From NCBI GenBank assembly GCA_965119685.1, contig OZ221971.1, positions 2,170,001 to 2,234,000 of the forward strand: a stretch of DNA of 64,000 bases, in the 5' to 3' direction. Position numbers and translations under genes: made by a program. This document shows positions 8,806 through 17,962 of the stretch, piece by piece; positions within the stretch are counted from its first letter, which is position 1, and every line of letters starts with the position of its first letter. Below the pieces are notes generated by a model that was given only the letters and a program-made list of their open reading frames with translations, was not told where the DNA came from and searched no databases. This DNA comes from Merdibacter sp965119685 (GTDB lineage Bacteria > Bacillota_I > Bacilli_A > Erysipelotrichales > Erysipelotrichaceae).

Positions 8806-10698
8806 TCATTGCGCTTCATAAAATTGTTTGACAAATGTATCGAAATCCTCAATGCGGCTGAGCTTTTTCACCTTTGTGTGGTGATTGAGCAGCACGACGA
8901 TCCGCTCATATACCAAATCAAATATCGCTTCATTTTCCGTCGCGCTGAATAAGAGCACCAGCCGCACCTTATGTCCGTTCCAATAGATACTGTTTTTCAG
9001 GCTGCAAACGGCGAGGCCATCCTTAAGGGCGATGCGGCGAATCGGATGAGGGATCGCAAAACAGCTTCCAAAGGAGGTCGGCGCAATACGCTCTCTCTCC
9101 ATCACCGCTTGAAAATAGTCCGCTTGGCAAAAGCCCTGCTCGTATAGCTTCGTGCATAGAAACGAAATGACCTCCTCCTTCTCCTTAAAATCCATCTGCG
9201 GGTAAAACAGCTCTTTGAAAAACAGCGGAGCGTCTGTTTTTATATGTTCCTCCGCCTTCGTTTCCAGCTCACGGATACGTACCTCAATACGCTGAACGTC
9301 CAGCGAGGTGACGGCGAGACTGCAATTCTCCACTTTAATCCCTAAATCCTTGATGATCACCGCTGTCGTAATGATCAAATCGACCTCTTCCCGCCGAATG
9401 TGATCAATTTCAAACAAGGAATAATATCCGACAATTTCTATTTTGTTTCCCAAGCTTTTCAATAGCCGTGATGCGATCAAACGTGCGGACACCTCTCCAT
9501 GAGGATCGACGATGGCCACTTTGATCTTATGAACACTGTCCATGCGCTCAATCGCTCCCAGCAAGTGCAGCGTCAGATAGCCGATTTCATTTTCATCCGG
9601 CTGCACATGAAGGATTTCCCCCAGCAGATGTCCCATCAAAACCCCCATATCAAATGCGATCGGAAATTGAATCTTCAGTTCCTCTGTCATAGGATTTTTA
9701 AGAAACGAATGCTTCTTCGCACGCTCACAGAGCATATAGAGGTGATAGCTTAAATTTTTTATCAATTCACGATCCCCTCGTAAATCGATGTGAAATTGAT
9801 TTTCCACTTCCGAAAGACAGGAGCAGATAAAATCCTCAAATCGGTTTTCGCAGATGGCATCAATCCCGCTGTGCGGCAGCCTTGCGTAAAACAAAAGAAG
9901 CATGTAATTCTGCTCATCCTCCGAAAGCGAAATATGATGAAATGCCGCCAGCCTTTCCAAAAGCTCCTTCACGCGGTATCGATCCTGCGTACGCTCCTTG
10001 AGCGGACAACGAATGGGATTTCCATCGCATGTACGCTCTAGTGCGATACATACATGAAGCACCAGCGAAAATAAATCCAAATCCCGGATGGTCAGACGAT
10101 TTTCGCGGAAAAACGAAACGACGCAGGTTTTCACCGTCTCTATATCGACAGAGGTGAAATATGGCTGATAGTTTTCAACGGAAAAATTAAACTCTCTGAT
10201 CGCATTCATCAAAATATATGAGAGGATTTTACGGACATCCTGCTCACCCCCCCCCCCCACGATTTTCAGGGTGGCGTCTTTCCATAGGACGGTGATCTCT
10301 GCATGTCTCTCCTTGATCACTTCGTTGATTCGATGAATATCATAACGCAGCCGTTTTTCCCCGATGTAGAGCGCATCGCACAGTTCCATGACGGAAACCT
10401 CTTGGTTTCTCAGCAATATTCTCAGGATTTCCATCTGTCTTTGAAAGGAGTCGTCATTGTACTGATACTTCTCGGAAAAGATAAAATTATAGTTTTGATT
10501 ATCCAGATTGAGACAATAGCCCTTTGATTTATGCGATTCTATTAAAGGGGGCGCTTCAAATAGGGCGTTGATGACGGCAATTTCATTGCGGATTGTCTTT
10601 TCACTTACGAGAATTTCCTCGCTGAGCTGCGATGCGCTCTTGTAGCCCTTGCGGGGAATGTGGCGAATAATCTCATACTGCCGCTTAGTTAGTTCCAT
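8806..10698 (-). CDS. LicR/BglG-type PTS regulator with two PRDs, EIIB-like and EIIA domains; contains a 12-G tract
   Basis: About 630 residues. Domains: HTH_11 and Mga-like HTH (about 1-120), PRD1 (about 180-280), PRD2 (about 290-395), EIIB-like (about 400-490), EIIA-fructose-like (about 505-625, CFAIPHP with the phospho-His). It senses PTS activity and sugar by His phosphorylation and should activate the operon beside it. Start at 10698 (MELTKRQ) has AAAGGAGAG upstream. Between the HTH part and PRD1, at plus positions 10247-10258, the coding strand has 12 consecutive G, giving V-G-G-G-G-E. One extra G would create a TGA at once; one fewer gives a stop 12 codons later. The regulator may therefore switch on and off. 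Confidence 0.88.
   Translation of the reverse strand: MELTKRQYEIIRHIPRKGYKSASQLSEEILVSEKTIRNEIAVINALFEAPPLIESHKSKGYCLNLDNQNYNFIFSEKYQYNDDSFQRQMEILRILLRNQEVSVMELCDALYIGEKRLRYDIHRINEVIKERHAEITVLWKDATLKIVGGGGEQDVRKILSYILMNAIREFNFSVENYQPYFTSVDIETVKTCVVSFFRENRLTIRDLDLFSLVLHVCIALERTCDGNPIRCPLKERTQDRYRVKELLERLAAFHHISLSEDEQNYMLLLFYARLPHSGIDAICENRFEDFICSCLSEVENQFHIDLRGDRELIKNLSYHLYMLCERAKKHSFLKNPMTEELKIQFPIAFDMGVLMGHLLGEILHVQPDENEIGYLTLHLLGAIERMDSVHKIKVAIVDPHGEVSARLIASRLLKSLGNKIEIVGYYSLFEIDHIRREEVDLIITTAVIIKDLGIKVENCSLAVTSLDVQRIEVRIRELETKAEEHIKTDAPLFFKELFYPQMDFKEKEEVISFLCTKLYEQGFCQADYFQAVMERERIAPTSFGSCFAIPHPIRRIALKDGLAVCSLKNSIYWNGHKVRLVLLFSATENEAIFDLVYERIVVLLNHHTKVKKLSRIEDFDTFVKQFYEAQ
10247..10258 (-). 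repeat. Homopolymeric G12 tract inside the LicR-type regulator
   Basis: Twelve C on the plus strand, twelve G in the coding sense. It is the only homopolymer of this length I noticed in the window and sits in an open frame. Such tracts slip during replication and underlie phase variation in many bacteria. Confidence 0.9.
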
Positions 10699-10780
10699 CT
10701 GCTCTCTCCTTTCTTTGATCTTATGGGAAAATGGCAGCATATGTCTCCATACACTGCCGTTTATCCATCGTATTTCGCTG

Positions 10781-12139
10781 TTAATTCTTCAAGCTCTGCA
10801 GCGGCGCCGGAATGCGCCCGCCGCGCTCGATCATCACACTGCTGTCACTGCGATTGACATGCATCACCGGACCCGCACCCAGCAGACCGCCGAAGCTGAG
10901 CTCTCCGCCCTCTGCATGCCCGATCGCCGGAATCACGCGCACCGCCGTCGTTTTGGAGTTCACCATGCCGATCGCCGCCTCATCCGCAATCATCCCGGCA
11001 ATCAAAGATGCGCTGACATCGCCCGGAACGACCACCATATCTAAGCCGACGCTGCACACCGCCGTCATCGCTTCCAGCTTCTCTAACGTCAGCACGCCTT
11101 CTTTCACCGCATGAATCATTCCCGCATCCTCAGAAACCGGGATGAATGCACCGCTTAAGCCGCCCACGGAGGAACTGGCCATGACGCCGCCTTTTTTCAC
11201 CGCGTCATTGAGCATCGCCAGACATGCCGTCGTACCGTAAGCGCCGCAGGTCTCCAGGCCCATCTCTTCCAAAATATAAGCAACCGAATCCCCGATCGCC
11301 GGCGTCGGCGCCAATGACAGATCGACAATGCCGAAAGGAACGTTCAGCCGCTTGCTGGCTACGCTGCCGACAAGCTGACCCATCCGCGTGATCTTAAAGG
11401 CCGTACGCTTGATCAAATCTGCCAGCTCATTCATCGGCAGATCCTTCGGCGCTTTTTCCAAAGCCGCGCGGACGACGCCGGGACCGCTGACACCGACGTT
11501 GATAACACAGTCCGCTTCTCCTACGCCATGGAACGCTCCCGCCATAAACGGATTATCCTCCGGGGCATTGCAGAAGACGACGATCTTCGCCGCACCGATG
11601 CAATCGCGCTCTGCAGTCAGTTCCGCCGCCTGCTTGACGACCTCTCCCATGAGCTTCACCGCATCCATATTGATGCCCGCCTTTGTCGAACCGACGTTGA
11701 CCGAAGCGCAGATATGATCGGTTTGCGCCAATGCCTGTGGAATGGACTCGATCAGCGCACGGTCTCCGGCAGAAAAGCCTTTCTGCACCAATGCGCTGTA
11801 CCCGCCGATAAAGTCGACGCCGATCGTCTGCGCACAGCGCTCCAAGGTCATGGCATAGCGGATCGGATCGCCGCCGCTCACAGCGACCAGCATGGAAATC
11901 GGCGTAACCGAGATCCGTTTGTTGATGATCGGAATGCCGTACTCGCGGCCGATGTCGTTGCCGACCTTGACCAGATCCTTCGCTAACGTCGTGATCTTGC
12001 GATAGATCTTCTCACACGATTTCTCAATGTCCGCATCCGCACAGTCCAACAGCGAAATTCCCATCGTAATCGTACGCACATCGAGATATTCCTCATCGAT
12101 CATCTTGATCGTCTCTAAAATATCCTTTGAATTGATCAT
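10781..12139 (-). CDS. UPF0210 (PFL-like) protein
   Basis: 452 residues, full length for the UPF0210/DUF711 family, which is distantly related in fold to pyruvate formate-lyase but lacks a known activity. Conserved stretches seen: KRISVTPIS, GGDPIRYAMTLE, DFIGGYSALVQKG and SSSVGGLSGAFIPVSED. It is almost always next to an ACT-domain protein, as here (gap of five bases). The pair is thought to act together, perhaps in amino-acid sensing; this is unproven. Confidence 0.88.
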   Translation of the reverse strand: MINSKDILETIKMIDEEYLDVRTITMGISLLDCADADIEKSCEKIYRKITTLAKDLVKVGNDIGREYGIPIINKRISVTPISMLVAVSGGDPIRYAMTLERCAQTIGVDFIGGYSALVQKGFSAGDRALIESIPQALAQTDHICASVNVGSTKAGINMDAVKLMGEVVKQAAELTAERDCIGAAKIVVFCNAPEDNPFMAGAFHGVGEADCVINVGVSGPGVVRAALEKAPKDLPMNELADLIKRTAFKITRMGQLVGSVASKRLNVPFGIVDLSLAPTPAIGDSVAYILEEMGLETCGAYGTTACLAMLNDAVKKGGVMASSSVGGLSGAFIPVSEDAGMIHAVKEGVLTLEKLEAMTAVCSVGLDMVVVPGDVSASLIAGMIADEAAIGMVNSKTTAVRVIPAIGHAEGGELSFGGLLGAGPVMHVNRSDSSVMIERGGRIPAPLQSLKN

Positions 12140-12144
12140 GGCGC

Positions 12145-12420
12145 TTACCCCTGAATCTTATGCATGGAATTGAAAATATCCTCGTGCATGACGTGAATCG
12201 CCAATCCCATCTCCTTTCCCACTTTGTCCATGTGCTGAACAAACTCGCTCAGCTTCATGGTGATCTGATCGATGTTCACCAACATCGTCATCGCAAATGT
12301 ATCCTGTAACAGTGTCTGTGTGACCTCCACGACATTCACGTTCGCCTGCGCGCACTCCCCGGCTACGCGGGCGAGAATGCCGACGCGGTCTTTTCCAATG
12401 ACGCTCACTACTGCATTCAT
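12145..12420 (-). CDS. UPF0237 ACT-domain protein
   Basis: 91 residues, a single ACT ligand-binding fold: AVVSVIGKDRVGILARVAGECAQ, then NVVEVTQT. ACT domains bind small molecules, usually amino acids. ATG at 12420 with GGAGGT upstream. Forms a two-gene operon with UPF0210, expressed from the promoter at 12448-12476. Confidence 0.9.
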   Translation of the reverse strand: MNAVVSVIGKDRVGILARVAGECAQANVNVVEVTQTLLQDTFAMTMLVNIDQITMKLSEFVQHMDKVGKEMGLAIHVMHEDIFNSMHKIQG

Positions 12421-12447
12421 CGTATGTACCTCCGTTCTTTCTCTACC

Positions 12448-12476
12448 AGTATAAAGCATGAAAAGCAAAAAAACAA
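12448..12476 (-). promoter_or_regulatory. SigA-type promoter of the ACT-UPF0210 operon
   Basis: Minus strand TTGTTT (12476-12471), 17-base spacer, TATACT (12453-12448). It lies about 28 bases before the ACT start codon. Confidence 0.65.
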
Positions 12477-12489
12477 TGGACCGCCTGAT

Positions 12490-12503
12490 GGAAAACGTTT
12501 TCC
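12490..12503. promoter_or_regulatory. Perfect palindrome, possible operator
   Basis: GGAAAACGTTTTCC, a perfect 14-base palindrome about 14 bases upstream of the -35 of the ACT operon and between that operon and the end of the next gene. It resembles a cre site (TGAAARCGYTTTCA type) with changed outer bases. It could be an operator or the hairpin of the upstream gene. Confidence 0.4.
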
Positions 12504-12540
12504 TCTCACAGGGAAGCTCTTTGCTTTTTTGGGGCGTGCG

Positions 12541-13047
12541 CTATCGCTCAAACAGCGCCTTGACGATGGCGTAGGGCTGCATTTCAAAGGGTTCCAGCGC
12601 CTGCATCAGCCCGGCGGCATTGACGTCGAACTCCCCCTCGTGAAACTGCGTTTGCCGCTGACGGCGCAGACACTCGAGGATCTTCTCACTGTCCGCTATG
12701 GACAAGGTGGCGTCGCGGCGCAAAGCGACGATGTTATTCTCATCCAACAGCACGACGCTACACAATAAAGACCCCTGTGTTGCCAACAGCCGTTCGCGGT
12801 CGTCGTTTTCCCAAATATTGAAATAGAAGTCGCTCGTATCAATGTCCCCCAGCGTCAGCAGGAAGACGGCGACGTCATAACGGTAGAGAAAATCGATCTC
12901 CAACGGCATCTGCTTTGCCATCGACAGCTCCACATCATTCCAAAACTGATCCTTGATGACAAAGATAAAGCGGTCCTCCACATAGTCCATTACGGTTCCC
13001 TGTCCGTCAATCTGCACCGGAAAGGGTTTTCCGATCTCTATTTGCAT
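12541..13047 (-). CDS. Conserved hypothetical protein
   Basis: 168 residues, acidic, with no signal peptide or membrane segment. I do not recognise it. The N-terminal half looks beta-rich (EIGKPFPVQIDGQGTVMDYVEDRFIFVIKD), the C-terminal half helical. The ribosome site AAGGAGG precedes the ATG. It is read in the same direction as tex upstream and the ACT operon downstream, but is separated from tex by 300 bases. Confidence 0.6.
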   Translation of the reverse strand: MQIEIGKPFPVQIDGQGTVMDYVEDRFIFVIKDQFWNDVELSMAKQMPLEIDFLYRYDVAVFLLTLGDIDTSDFYFNIWENDDRERLLATQGSLLCSVVLLDENNIVALRRDATLSIADSEKILECLRRQRQTQFHEGEFDVNAAGLMQALEPFEMQPYAIVKALFER

Positions 13048-13348
13048 ATTGCTGCCTCCTTATTTAATCAATATTGAATCTATGATTGTGTATTGGTCAT
13101 GCACGTTCGCTTTGCATCCAAGCGTTCGCATACCGGTTTTTTGACACCTCCCGGCACTCGCCCATTGCGCCTTTGCCTTGCATAAGGCCATCTTCAGCGG
13201 TGGGCACAGCGCTTTTGATCACCGCATCGCTTTTTCAGCGCCTTTCCTTATAGACGCTTTAGCGATGCTGCAAGGTATGGGATAAGTCGCTTTTTATCTG
13301 TTTGAAAGCGGTGAGAGCGCTGCGATCGATCGCAGCGCCTATTGGCGG
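13048..13348. other. Gap between tex and the hypothetical gene
   Basis: No open frame of interest. The only clear structure is the 22-base palindrome directly after tex (listed separately). The region is otherwise mixed sequence with short dyads. Confidence 0.4.
13317..13338. repeat. Perfect 22-base palindrome after tex
   Basis: GCGCTGCGATCGATCGCAGCGC is perfectly self-complementary. It begins 11 bases after the tex stop on the minus strand. As RNA it gives a nine-pair hairpin with a GATC loop but without a T-run, so it may stabilise the tex 3' end or be a protein site. Confidence 0.6.
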
Positions 13349-15511
13349 CTAACGCGGTTTCAGCCGGGAAAGGGGCACCATCGACAGCTGTACCTTTTGA
13401 CGCTGCTCGTCGATTTGATAAACCCATACGGTCACAATATCGCCCACAGAAACGACGTCGCTGACACGGTTCACCCGATGCTCGCGCAGTTTGGAAATGT
13501 GGACCAAGCCATCCTCGTGCAGCCCGATGTCCACAAACGCTCCGAAATCGACCACATTGCGCACCGTCCCCTGTAATTCATCTCCCACATGCAAATCGCT
13601 GAGCTCGAGCACATTGCTCTTTAACAGTACCGGTTCAAACTGATCACGGTAATCCTGTAACGGGGTGGCGATCGTCTGCAAAATGTCCTGTATCGTGTAG
13701 ACGTCGCTCGCTAACGCGGCGGCTAACTGCTGCGCATCTGCCTGCGCCGACGCCTGTTTGGCCTTTTCGCTTCCCATCTGCTCCTCTTGTAATCCCAATT
13801 GTTCCAGCACCCGCTTGGCAGTGGCATAGCTCTCCGGATGAATGCCCGTGCGGTCCAAAAACTCCGCGCCATCCGCAATGCGCAGAAAACCGGCCGCCTG
13901 TTCAAACGATTTCGCTCCGATTTTCGGTACCTGTTTCAGCTGGCTGCGAGAGCGGATCGCCCCGTGCTCCTCGCGGTAAGCGAGAATGTTGCGGGCGGTG
14001 GCGGCGTTCAGCCCGGACACATGCTTCAGCAGCTCAACAGAAGCGGTATTTACATTGACGCCGACGCGGTTGACCGCCTTAGAGACGACAAAATCCAATC
14101 GTTCCTTGAGCCTGGCCGGCGCCAGATCATGCTGATACTGTCCCACGCCTAACGACTGAGGGTCGATCTTGATGAGCTCTGCCAAAGGATCGATCATGCG
14201 GCGGGCGATGGAGATGGCGGAACGCTGCTCCACCTGCAAATCAGGAAACTCGCTGCGCGCTAACGCACTGGCCGAATAAACGCTGGCTCCCGCCTCGCTG
14301 ACTAACGCAAAGCTGACATCCAGCTTTTCTTTTTGAATTAACTCGGCGATAAACGCCTCGCTCTCTCTGGAAGCCGTACCGTTGCCAATCGCGATGACAG
14401 AGATCGGATAAGTATGCAGCAGACGCAGCAGCTCCGCTCTTGCCTCTTGCTTTTTCGCCTTGGGCGGATGCGGATAGATGACGCTGATCTCTGCAAGCGT
14501 CCCCATCGGATCGATAACGGCTAACTTACAGCCGGTTCGAAACGCCGGATCAAATCCCAGTACCCAGCGATCCTTGATCGGCGGCTGGGTAAGCAGACGC
14601 TCCACATTCATCGAGAACACCTCAATGCTGGCCTCCTGCGCCTGTTCGCTCAGCGTTGCGCGCACCTCCCGCTCCACGCTGGGATAGGCCAAACGGGCGA
14701 GTCCATCCTTCACAGCGGTCGTGATTTCCGCTGCAACGCAGGTCGCTCGCTTTTTCAGATAACGGCGCAATACCCACTGCTCCACATATTCCTCATTAAA
14801 CGCGATCGACACCTGCAGCACTTTCTCTTTTTCACCGCGATCGATCGCCATGACACGGTGAGGCTGAATGCGCTCGATCCGCTCGCTGTAATCGTAATAC
14901 ATCTGATAGACGCGCTGAACGTCCGCATGCGTTTTCTTTTCCTTAGTGACGATGCGCCCGTATTTCTGCATGGAAGTGCGGATGACCTCACGGACCTTGG
15001 CATCATCGCTGACCGTTTCCGCAATGATGTCCATCGCTCCTGCCACCGCCTCCTGCACATCGGATACCTGTTCATTGACATACGCCTGTGCCTGTGTGAG
15101 CAAATCTCCCTTGACAGGCAGCTGCAGCATCCACTGGGCCAGCGGGCGCAGCCCTTTTGCCGCCGCGACCGCTGCTCTGGTTTTACGCTTTTGCTGATAA
15201 GGACGATAGAGATCCTCCACCTGCGCCAGCTTATCACAGGCGCTGATCTGCTCCTTCAGTTCCTGCGTCAGCACCCCCTGCTGATCGATCAAGCGCAAAA
15301 CGTCCTCCTTGCGTTTTGCCAAGTGCGTCTGATACTGATATGCTTCTTCTATTTGACGAATCTGTTCCTCATCCAACCCGTTTGTGCGCTCCTTGCGATA
15401 ACGGGCGATAAAGGGAACCGTGCTTCCCTCTTCCAAAAGCGACATTACCGCTTCCACCTGCGATGCGCTGATTCCCATCGATGCGCCGATCGCTTCATAC
15501 AGCTGTTCCAT
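13349..15511 (-). CDS. tex: Tex, S1-domain transcription accessory protein
   Basis: About 720 residues, full length. Layout: N-terminal helical Tex domain (MEQLYEAIGASMGISASQVEAVMSLLEEGSTVPFIARYRKE), YqgF/RNase H-like domain (about 320-430, with DPAFRTGCKLAVID), helix-hairpin-helix pair (about 490-560) and a C-terminal S1 RNA-binding domain (about 640-715, GTVRNVVDFGAFVDIGLHEDGLVHIS). Binds nucleic acid and affects transcription; precise role unclear. ATG at 15511 chosen since AAAGGAG is nine bases upstream. Stands alone. Confidence 0.95.
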   Translation of the reverse strand: MEQLYEAIGASMGISASQVEAVMSLLEEGSTVPFIARYRKERTNGLDEEQIRQIEEAYQYQTHLAKRKEDVLRLIDQQGVLTQELKEQISACDKLAQVEDLYRPYQQKRKTRAAVAAAKGLRPLAQWMLQLPVKGDLLTQAQAYVNEQVSDVQEAVAGAMDIIAETVSDDAKVREVIRTSMQKYGRIVTKEKKTHADVQRVYQMYYDYSERIERIQPHRVMAIDRGEKEKVLQVSIAFNEEYVEQWVLRRYLKKRATCVAAEITTAVKDGLARLAYPSVEREVRATLSEQAQEASIEVFSMNVERLLTQPPIKDRWVLGFDPAFRTGCKLAVIDPMGTLAEISVIYPHPPKAKKQEARAELLRLLHTYPISVIAIGNGTASRESEAFIAELIQKEKLDVSFALVSEAGASVYSASALARSEFPDLQVEQRSAISIARRMIDPLAELIKIDPQSLGVGQYQHDLAPARLKERLDFVVSKAVNRVGVNVNTASVELLKHVSGLNAATARNILAYREEHGAIRSRSQLKQVPKIGAKSFEQAAGFLRIADGAEFLDRTGIHPESYATAKRVLEQLGLQEEQMGSEKAKQASAQADAQQLAAALASDVYTIQDILQTIATPLQDYRDQFEPVLLKSNVLELSDLHVGDELQGTVRNVVDFGAFVDIGLHEDGLVHISKLREHRVNRVSDVVSVGDIVTVWVYQIDEQRQKVQLSMVPLSRLKPR

Positions 15512-15655
15512 AGTCACAATCTCCTTTTGCGTTTGCAGTCATTATACTATATTTCCCGCCCCGTACACAGACTCTTTCAAAATCATTTCGCATAAATAGC
15601 AACGGCGATATATAATGGATACAGTCATACGCTTTTGTTGATAAGGAGGACTCAC

Positions 15656-16327
15656 ATGCGATCAAAGACGACCACCAACCCTCACGAGCCGCGCCCGCCG
15701 CAATGCGCAGCTAAAGAAAAACCCGCCATGCTGAAAGAAGCGCTTGCGACAGGTGAATATCATCAAGGCTGCTGCTTCACACAAGAGACGCTCGCTTTGC
15801 ATGCACTTTCACAAAGGGAGCCGCATCGCTTTCTCGAATGCCGCTTTGTACAGATCACATGGCAGGGAGAGCGTTTTGAAGAAAACGAATATGTAGACTG
15901 CTGTTTTATCGGATGTGATTTTTCCGGTGTCGATCTCAGCCGCAGCCGCTTTTATCGCTGCCGCTTTGAACGCTGCCGGCTAGTCGGCACCTCGTTTTAT
16001 GACGGGGTGTGGAAGGACGTCGTCTGTATTGGCTGCACCTTGAATTACGGTAATTTCGGAGGGTGCGGCTTTGAGCGCTGCCGGTTTGCGGAATGTTCTT
16101 TAAAAGAAGGCGGCTTTATTCAATGCCGGCAAAAGCATCTGTCCTTTCAGGACTGTGATCTGCAAGGCTGTTCCTTTGCCAACACCGCAATGGCAGGCGT
16201 GCATTTGGAAAGCAACCGCATTGATGGCATCACCCTCAGCGAGGATGGCGTGCGCGGCATCTATGTCAGCGCTTCGCAGGCGGTCACACTGATCGCCCTG
16301 CTGGGCATTCACGTCGTGGAGGAGTGA
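15656..16327 (+). CDS. Pentapeptide-repeat protein
   Basis: About 223 residues. From about residue 55 to 190 it shows the A(D/N)LxX five-residue rhythm with many F, C and R: FLECRFVQ, FIGCDFSGVDLSRSRFYRCRFERCRLVGTSF, CGFERCRFAECSLKEGGF. This predicts a right-handed quadrilateral beta-helix. The cysteine content is unusually high. Such proteins can mimic DNA; some protect gyrase from quinolones, but nothing here shows that role. Start at 15656 follows AAGGAGG. Stands alone, convergent with pepT. Confidence 0.8.
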   Translation: MRSKTTTNPHEPRPPQCAAKEKPAMLKEALATGEYHQGCCFTQETLALHALSQREPHRFLECRFVQITWQGERFEENEYVDCCFIGCDFSGVDLSRSRFYRCRFERCRLVGTSFYDGVWKDVVCIGCTLNYGNFGGCGFERCRFAECSLKEGGFIQCRQKHLSFQDCDLQGCSFANTAMAGVHLESNRIDGITLSEDGVRGIYVSASQAVTLIALLGIHVVEE

Positions 16328-16405
16328 CGAGAGGCAAACAGATACACAGAGAAATGGTGCCGATGCAAGGAGAAGTGCAAACGGCAAAGTACAAAAGGGC
16401 AAACG

Positions 16406-16516
16406 AAAAAAGAGGCGTTTTGCTAAAAAGACCACATGAATCATCCCCAATCGTCAGTTTGGGCATCTGACGACGAAAGATCCATTATCGGTATCTGTGC
16501 GATATCGCCTCTTTTT
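16406..16516. terminator. Large two-way terminator-like structure
   Basis: AAAAAAGAGGCG (16406-16417) pairs with CGCCTCTTTTT (16506-16516) across nearly 90 bases that hold an inner hairpin, CGTCAG/CTGACG (about 16455-16475). T-runs exist for both strands. It lies between the convergent pentapeptide gene and pepT. Confidence 0.4.
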
Positions 16517-16540
16517 ATCCATTTTCCATCTAACGCTCGG

Positions 16541-16627
16541 CTTTGCAAACGCCATAGTGTCAATCGAAAGTTTATCAATTTCTTATTTGATGATCAGCTC
16601 TGCGAACGTCATTGTGTCAATCGAAAG
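16541..16627. repeat. Two copies of a 22-base direct repeat
   Basis: The sequence AACGYCATWGTGTCAATCGAAAG occurs at about 16548-16570 and 16605-16627, 57 bases apart, in the gap between the pentapeptide gene and pepT. Purpose unknown. Confidence 0.6.
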
Positions 16628-16658
16628 GACGCCGCTGCATCCTTTCGTTATTTTTTCT
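16622..16658 (+). terminator. Terminator hairpin on the plus strand
   Basis: CGAAAGGA (16622-16629) pairs with TCCTTTCG, followed by TTATTTTTT. It lies just before the pepT stop and reads in the plus direction, so it would end transcripts coming from the pentapeptide side or a small RNA in the gap 16328-16669, where I see no gene. Confidence 0.5.
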
Positions 16659-16669
16659 GTGCTGATCGC

Positions 16670-17911
16670 TTATGCAGCCGCTGTTGCCGTGAGTTCCTCG
16701 CTGACCGCTTTGGACATCACCAGCACATTGGTGATCACCTCAACCATCTTCGTCATATTCTGAATGGAGGCAAACTCATAACGTCCGTGATGATGATAGC
16801 TGCCGGTACCGAAATTCGGGCAAGGCAATCCCATATAAGTCAGCTCAGCGCCATCAGTTCCCCCGCGTACCGGCGAGGACACCGGCGTCATACCGGCTGC
16901 CGTAATCGCACGCTTGGCGAGTTCCACCACGCGCATATCCTTTTCGATAATCGATCGCATATTGCGGTATTGGTCTGTCAGCTTCAGCGTAAACGTACCT
17001 TCGCCATAGCGCTTGTTGAGGTATGCGCACGCATCGACAAACAGCTGCTTTTGCTGGGCAAACTTCGTTTCATCGTGATTGCGGATGATATAGGTCATCC
17101 CTGCCGCATCACATGAGCCTTGCAGATGCACCAGATGCTGGAAGCCTTCATAGCCCTCCGTGTACGCCGGATTCATCTCCACCGGCAGCAGGCTGTGAAA
17201 CTGCATTGCTAACAGCGAGGCGTTGACCATCTTGTTTTTAGCGGTTCCCGGATGAATGCTCTTGCCGCGGATGGTGATCTCCGCCTGCGCCGCGTTGAAA
17301 TTCTCATAATCGATCTCATTGATGTCGCCGCCATCGACCGTATAGGCAAATTCTGCCTGAAACTTGTTCAAATCAAAGTGCTCGGTTCCTCGCCCGACCT
17401 CTTCATCCGGTGTAAAGGCAACGTAGATATCCCCATGGGGCGTCCCCTTTCCCACAAGCTGTTCCAAAGCGGTCACGATGATGGCAATGCCCGCTTTATC
17501 ATCACCGCCTAACAGCGTGTTGCCGTCAGTCACGATCAAATCCTCGCCGACATGCTCTTTCAGCAGCGGAAACTGCGCCGGGTCCATCTCCACTTCCTCG
17601 TTGAGATGAATGACACCTCCGTCATAGGAATGAATCGTCCGCGGCTTGACATTTGCCCCGCTCAAATCCGTCGCTGTATCCATGTGGGCGTTCAGTCCGA
17701 TCGCCGGATATCCCTGCGCATTTGCCGCCAGCTTACCGTACACGACGCCATATTCGTCTACATGAGCGTTTTCCAGTCCCAGCCCCTTTAATTCGGCTGC
17801 CAGCATATTAGCGAGCACCAGCTGTTTCTCTGTGCTCGGTGATGTCTGTGAATACTCGTCCGATTGTGTATCCACCACGACATATTTTAAAAAGCGTTCC
17901 TCTACACGCAT
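16670..17911 (-). CDS. pepT: Peptidase T (tripeptidase)
   Basis: 413 residues, full-length M20B aminotripeptidase with two zinc ions; cytoplasmic. Metal-site motifs seen: LNAHMDTATDLSG (His, then Asp catalytic), LLGGDDKAGIA (bridging Asp), AFTPDEEVGRGT (catalytic Glu pair), and the final ligand His in GTGSYHHHG. RGGTDGAELTYMGLP is the substrate-loop signature. Start preceded by GAGGAGGG. Monocistronic; a structured RNA candidate lies upstream. Confidence 0.95.
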   Translation of the reverse strand: MRVEERFLKYVVVDTQSDEYSQTSPSTEKQLVLANMLAAELKGLGLENAHVDEYGVVYGKLAANAQGYPAIGLNAHMDTATDLSGANVKPRTIHSYDGGVIHLNEEVEMDPAQFPLLKEHVGEDLIVTDGNTLLGGDDKAGIAIIVTALEQLVGKGTPHGDIYVAFTPDEEVGRGTEHFDLNKFQAEFAYTVDGGDINEIDYENFNAAQAEITIRGKSIHPGTAKNKMVNASLLAMQFHSLLPVEMNPAYTEGYEGFQHLVHLQGSCDAAGMTYIIRNHDETKFAQQKQLFVDACAYLNKRYGEGTFTLKLTDQYRNMRSIIEKDMRVVELAKRAITAAGMTPVSSPVRGGTDGAELTYMGLPCPNFGTGSYHHHGRYEFASIQNMTKMVEVITNVLVMSKAVSEELTATAAA

Positions 17912-17962
17912 AAATCTCCCTCCTCTTTCTTCGCTGTTTTTTATTATACATCAAACACGGTG

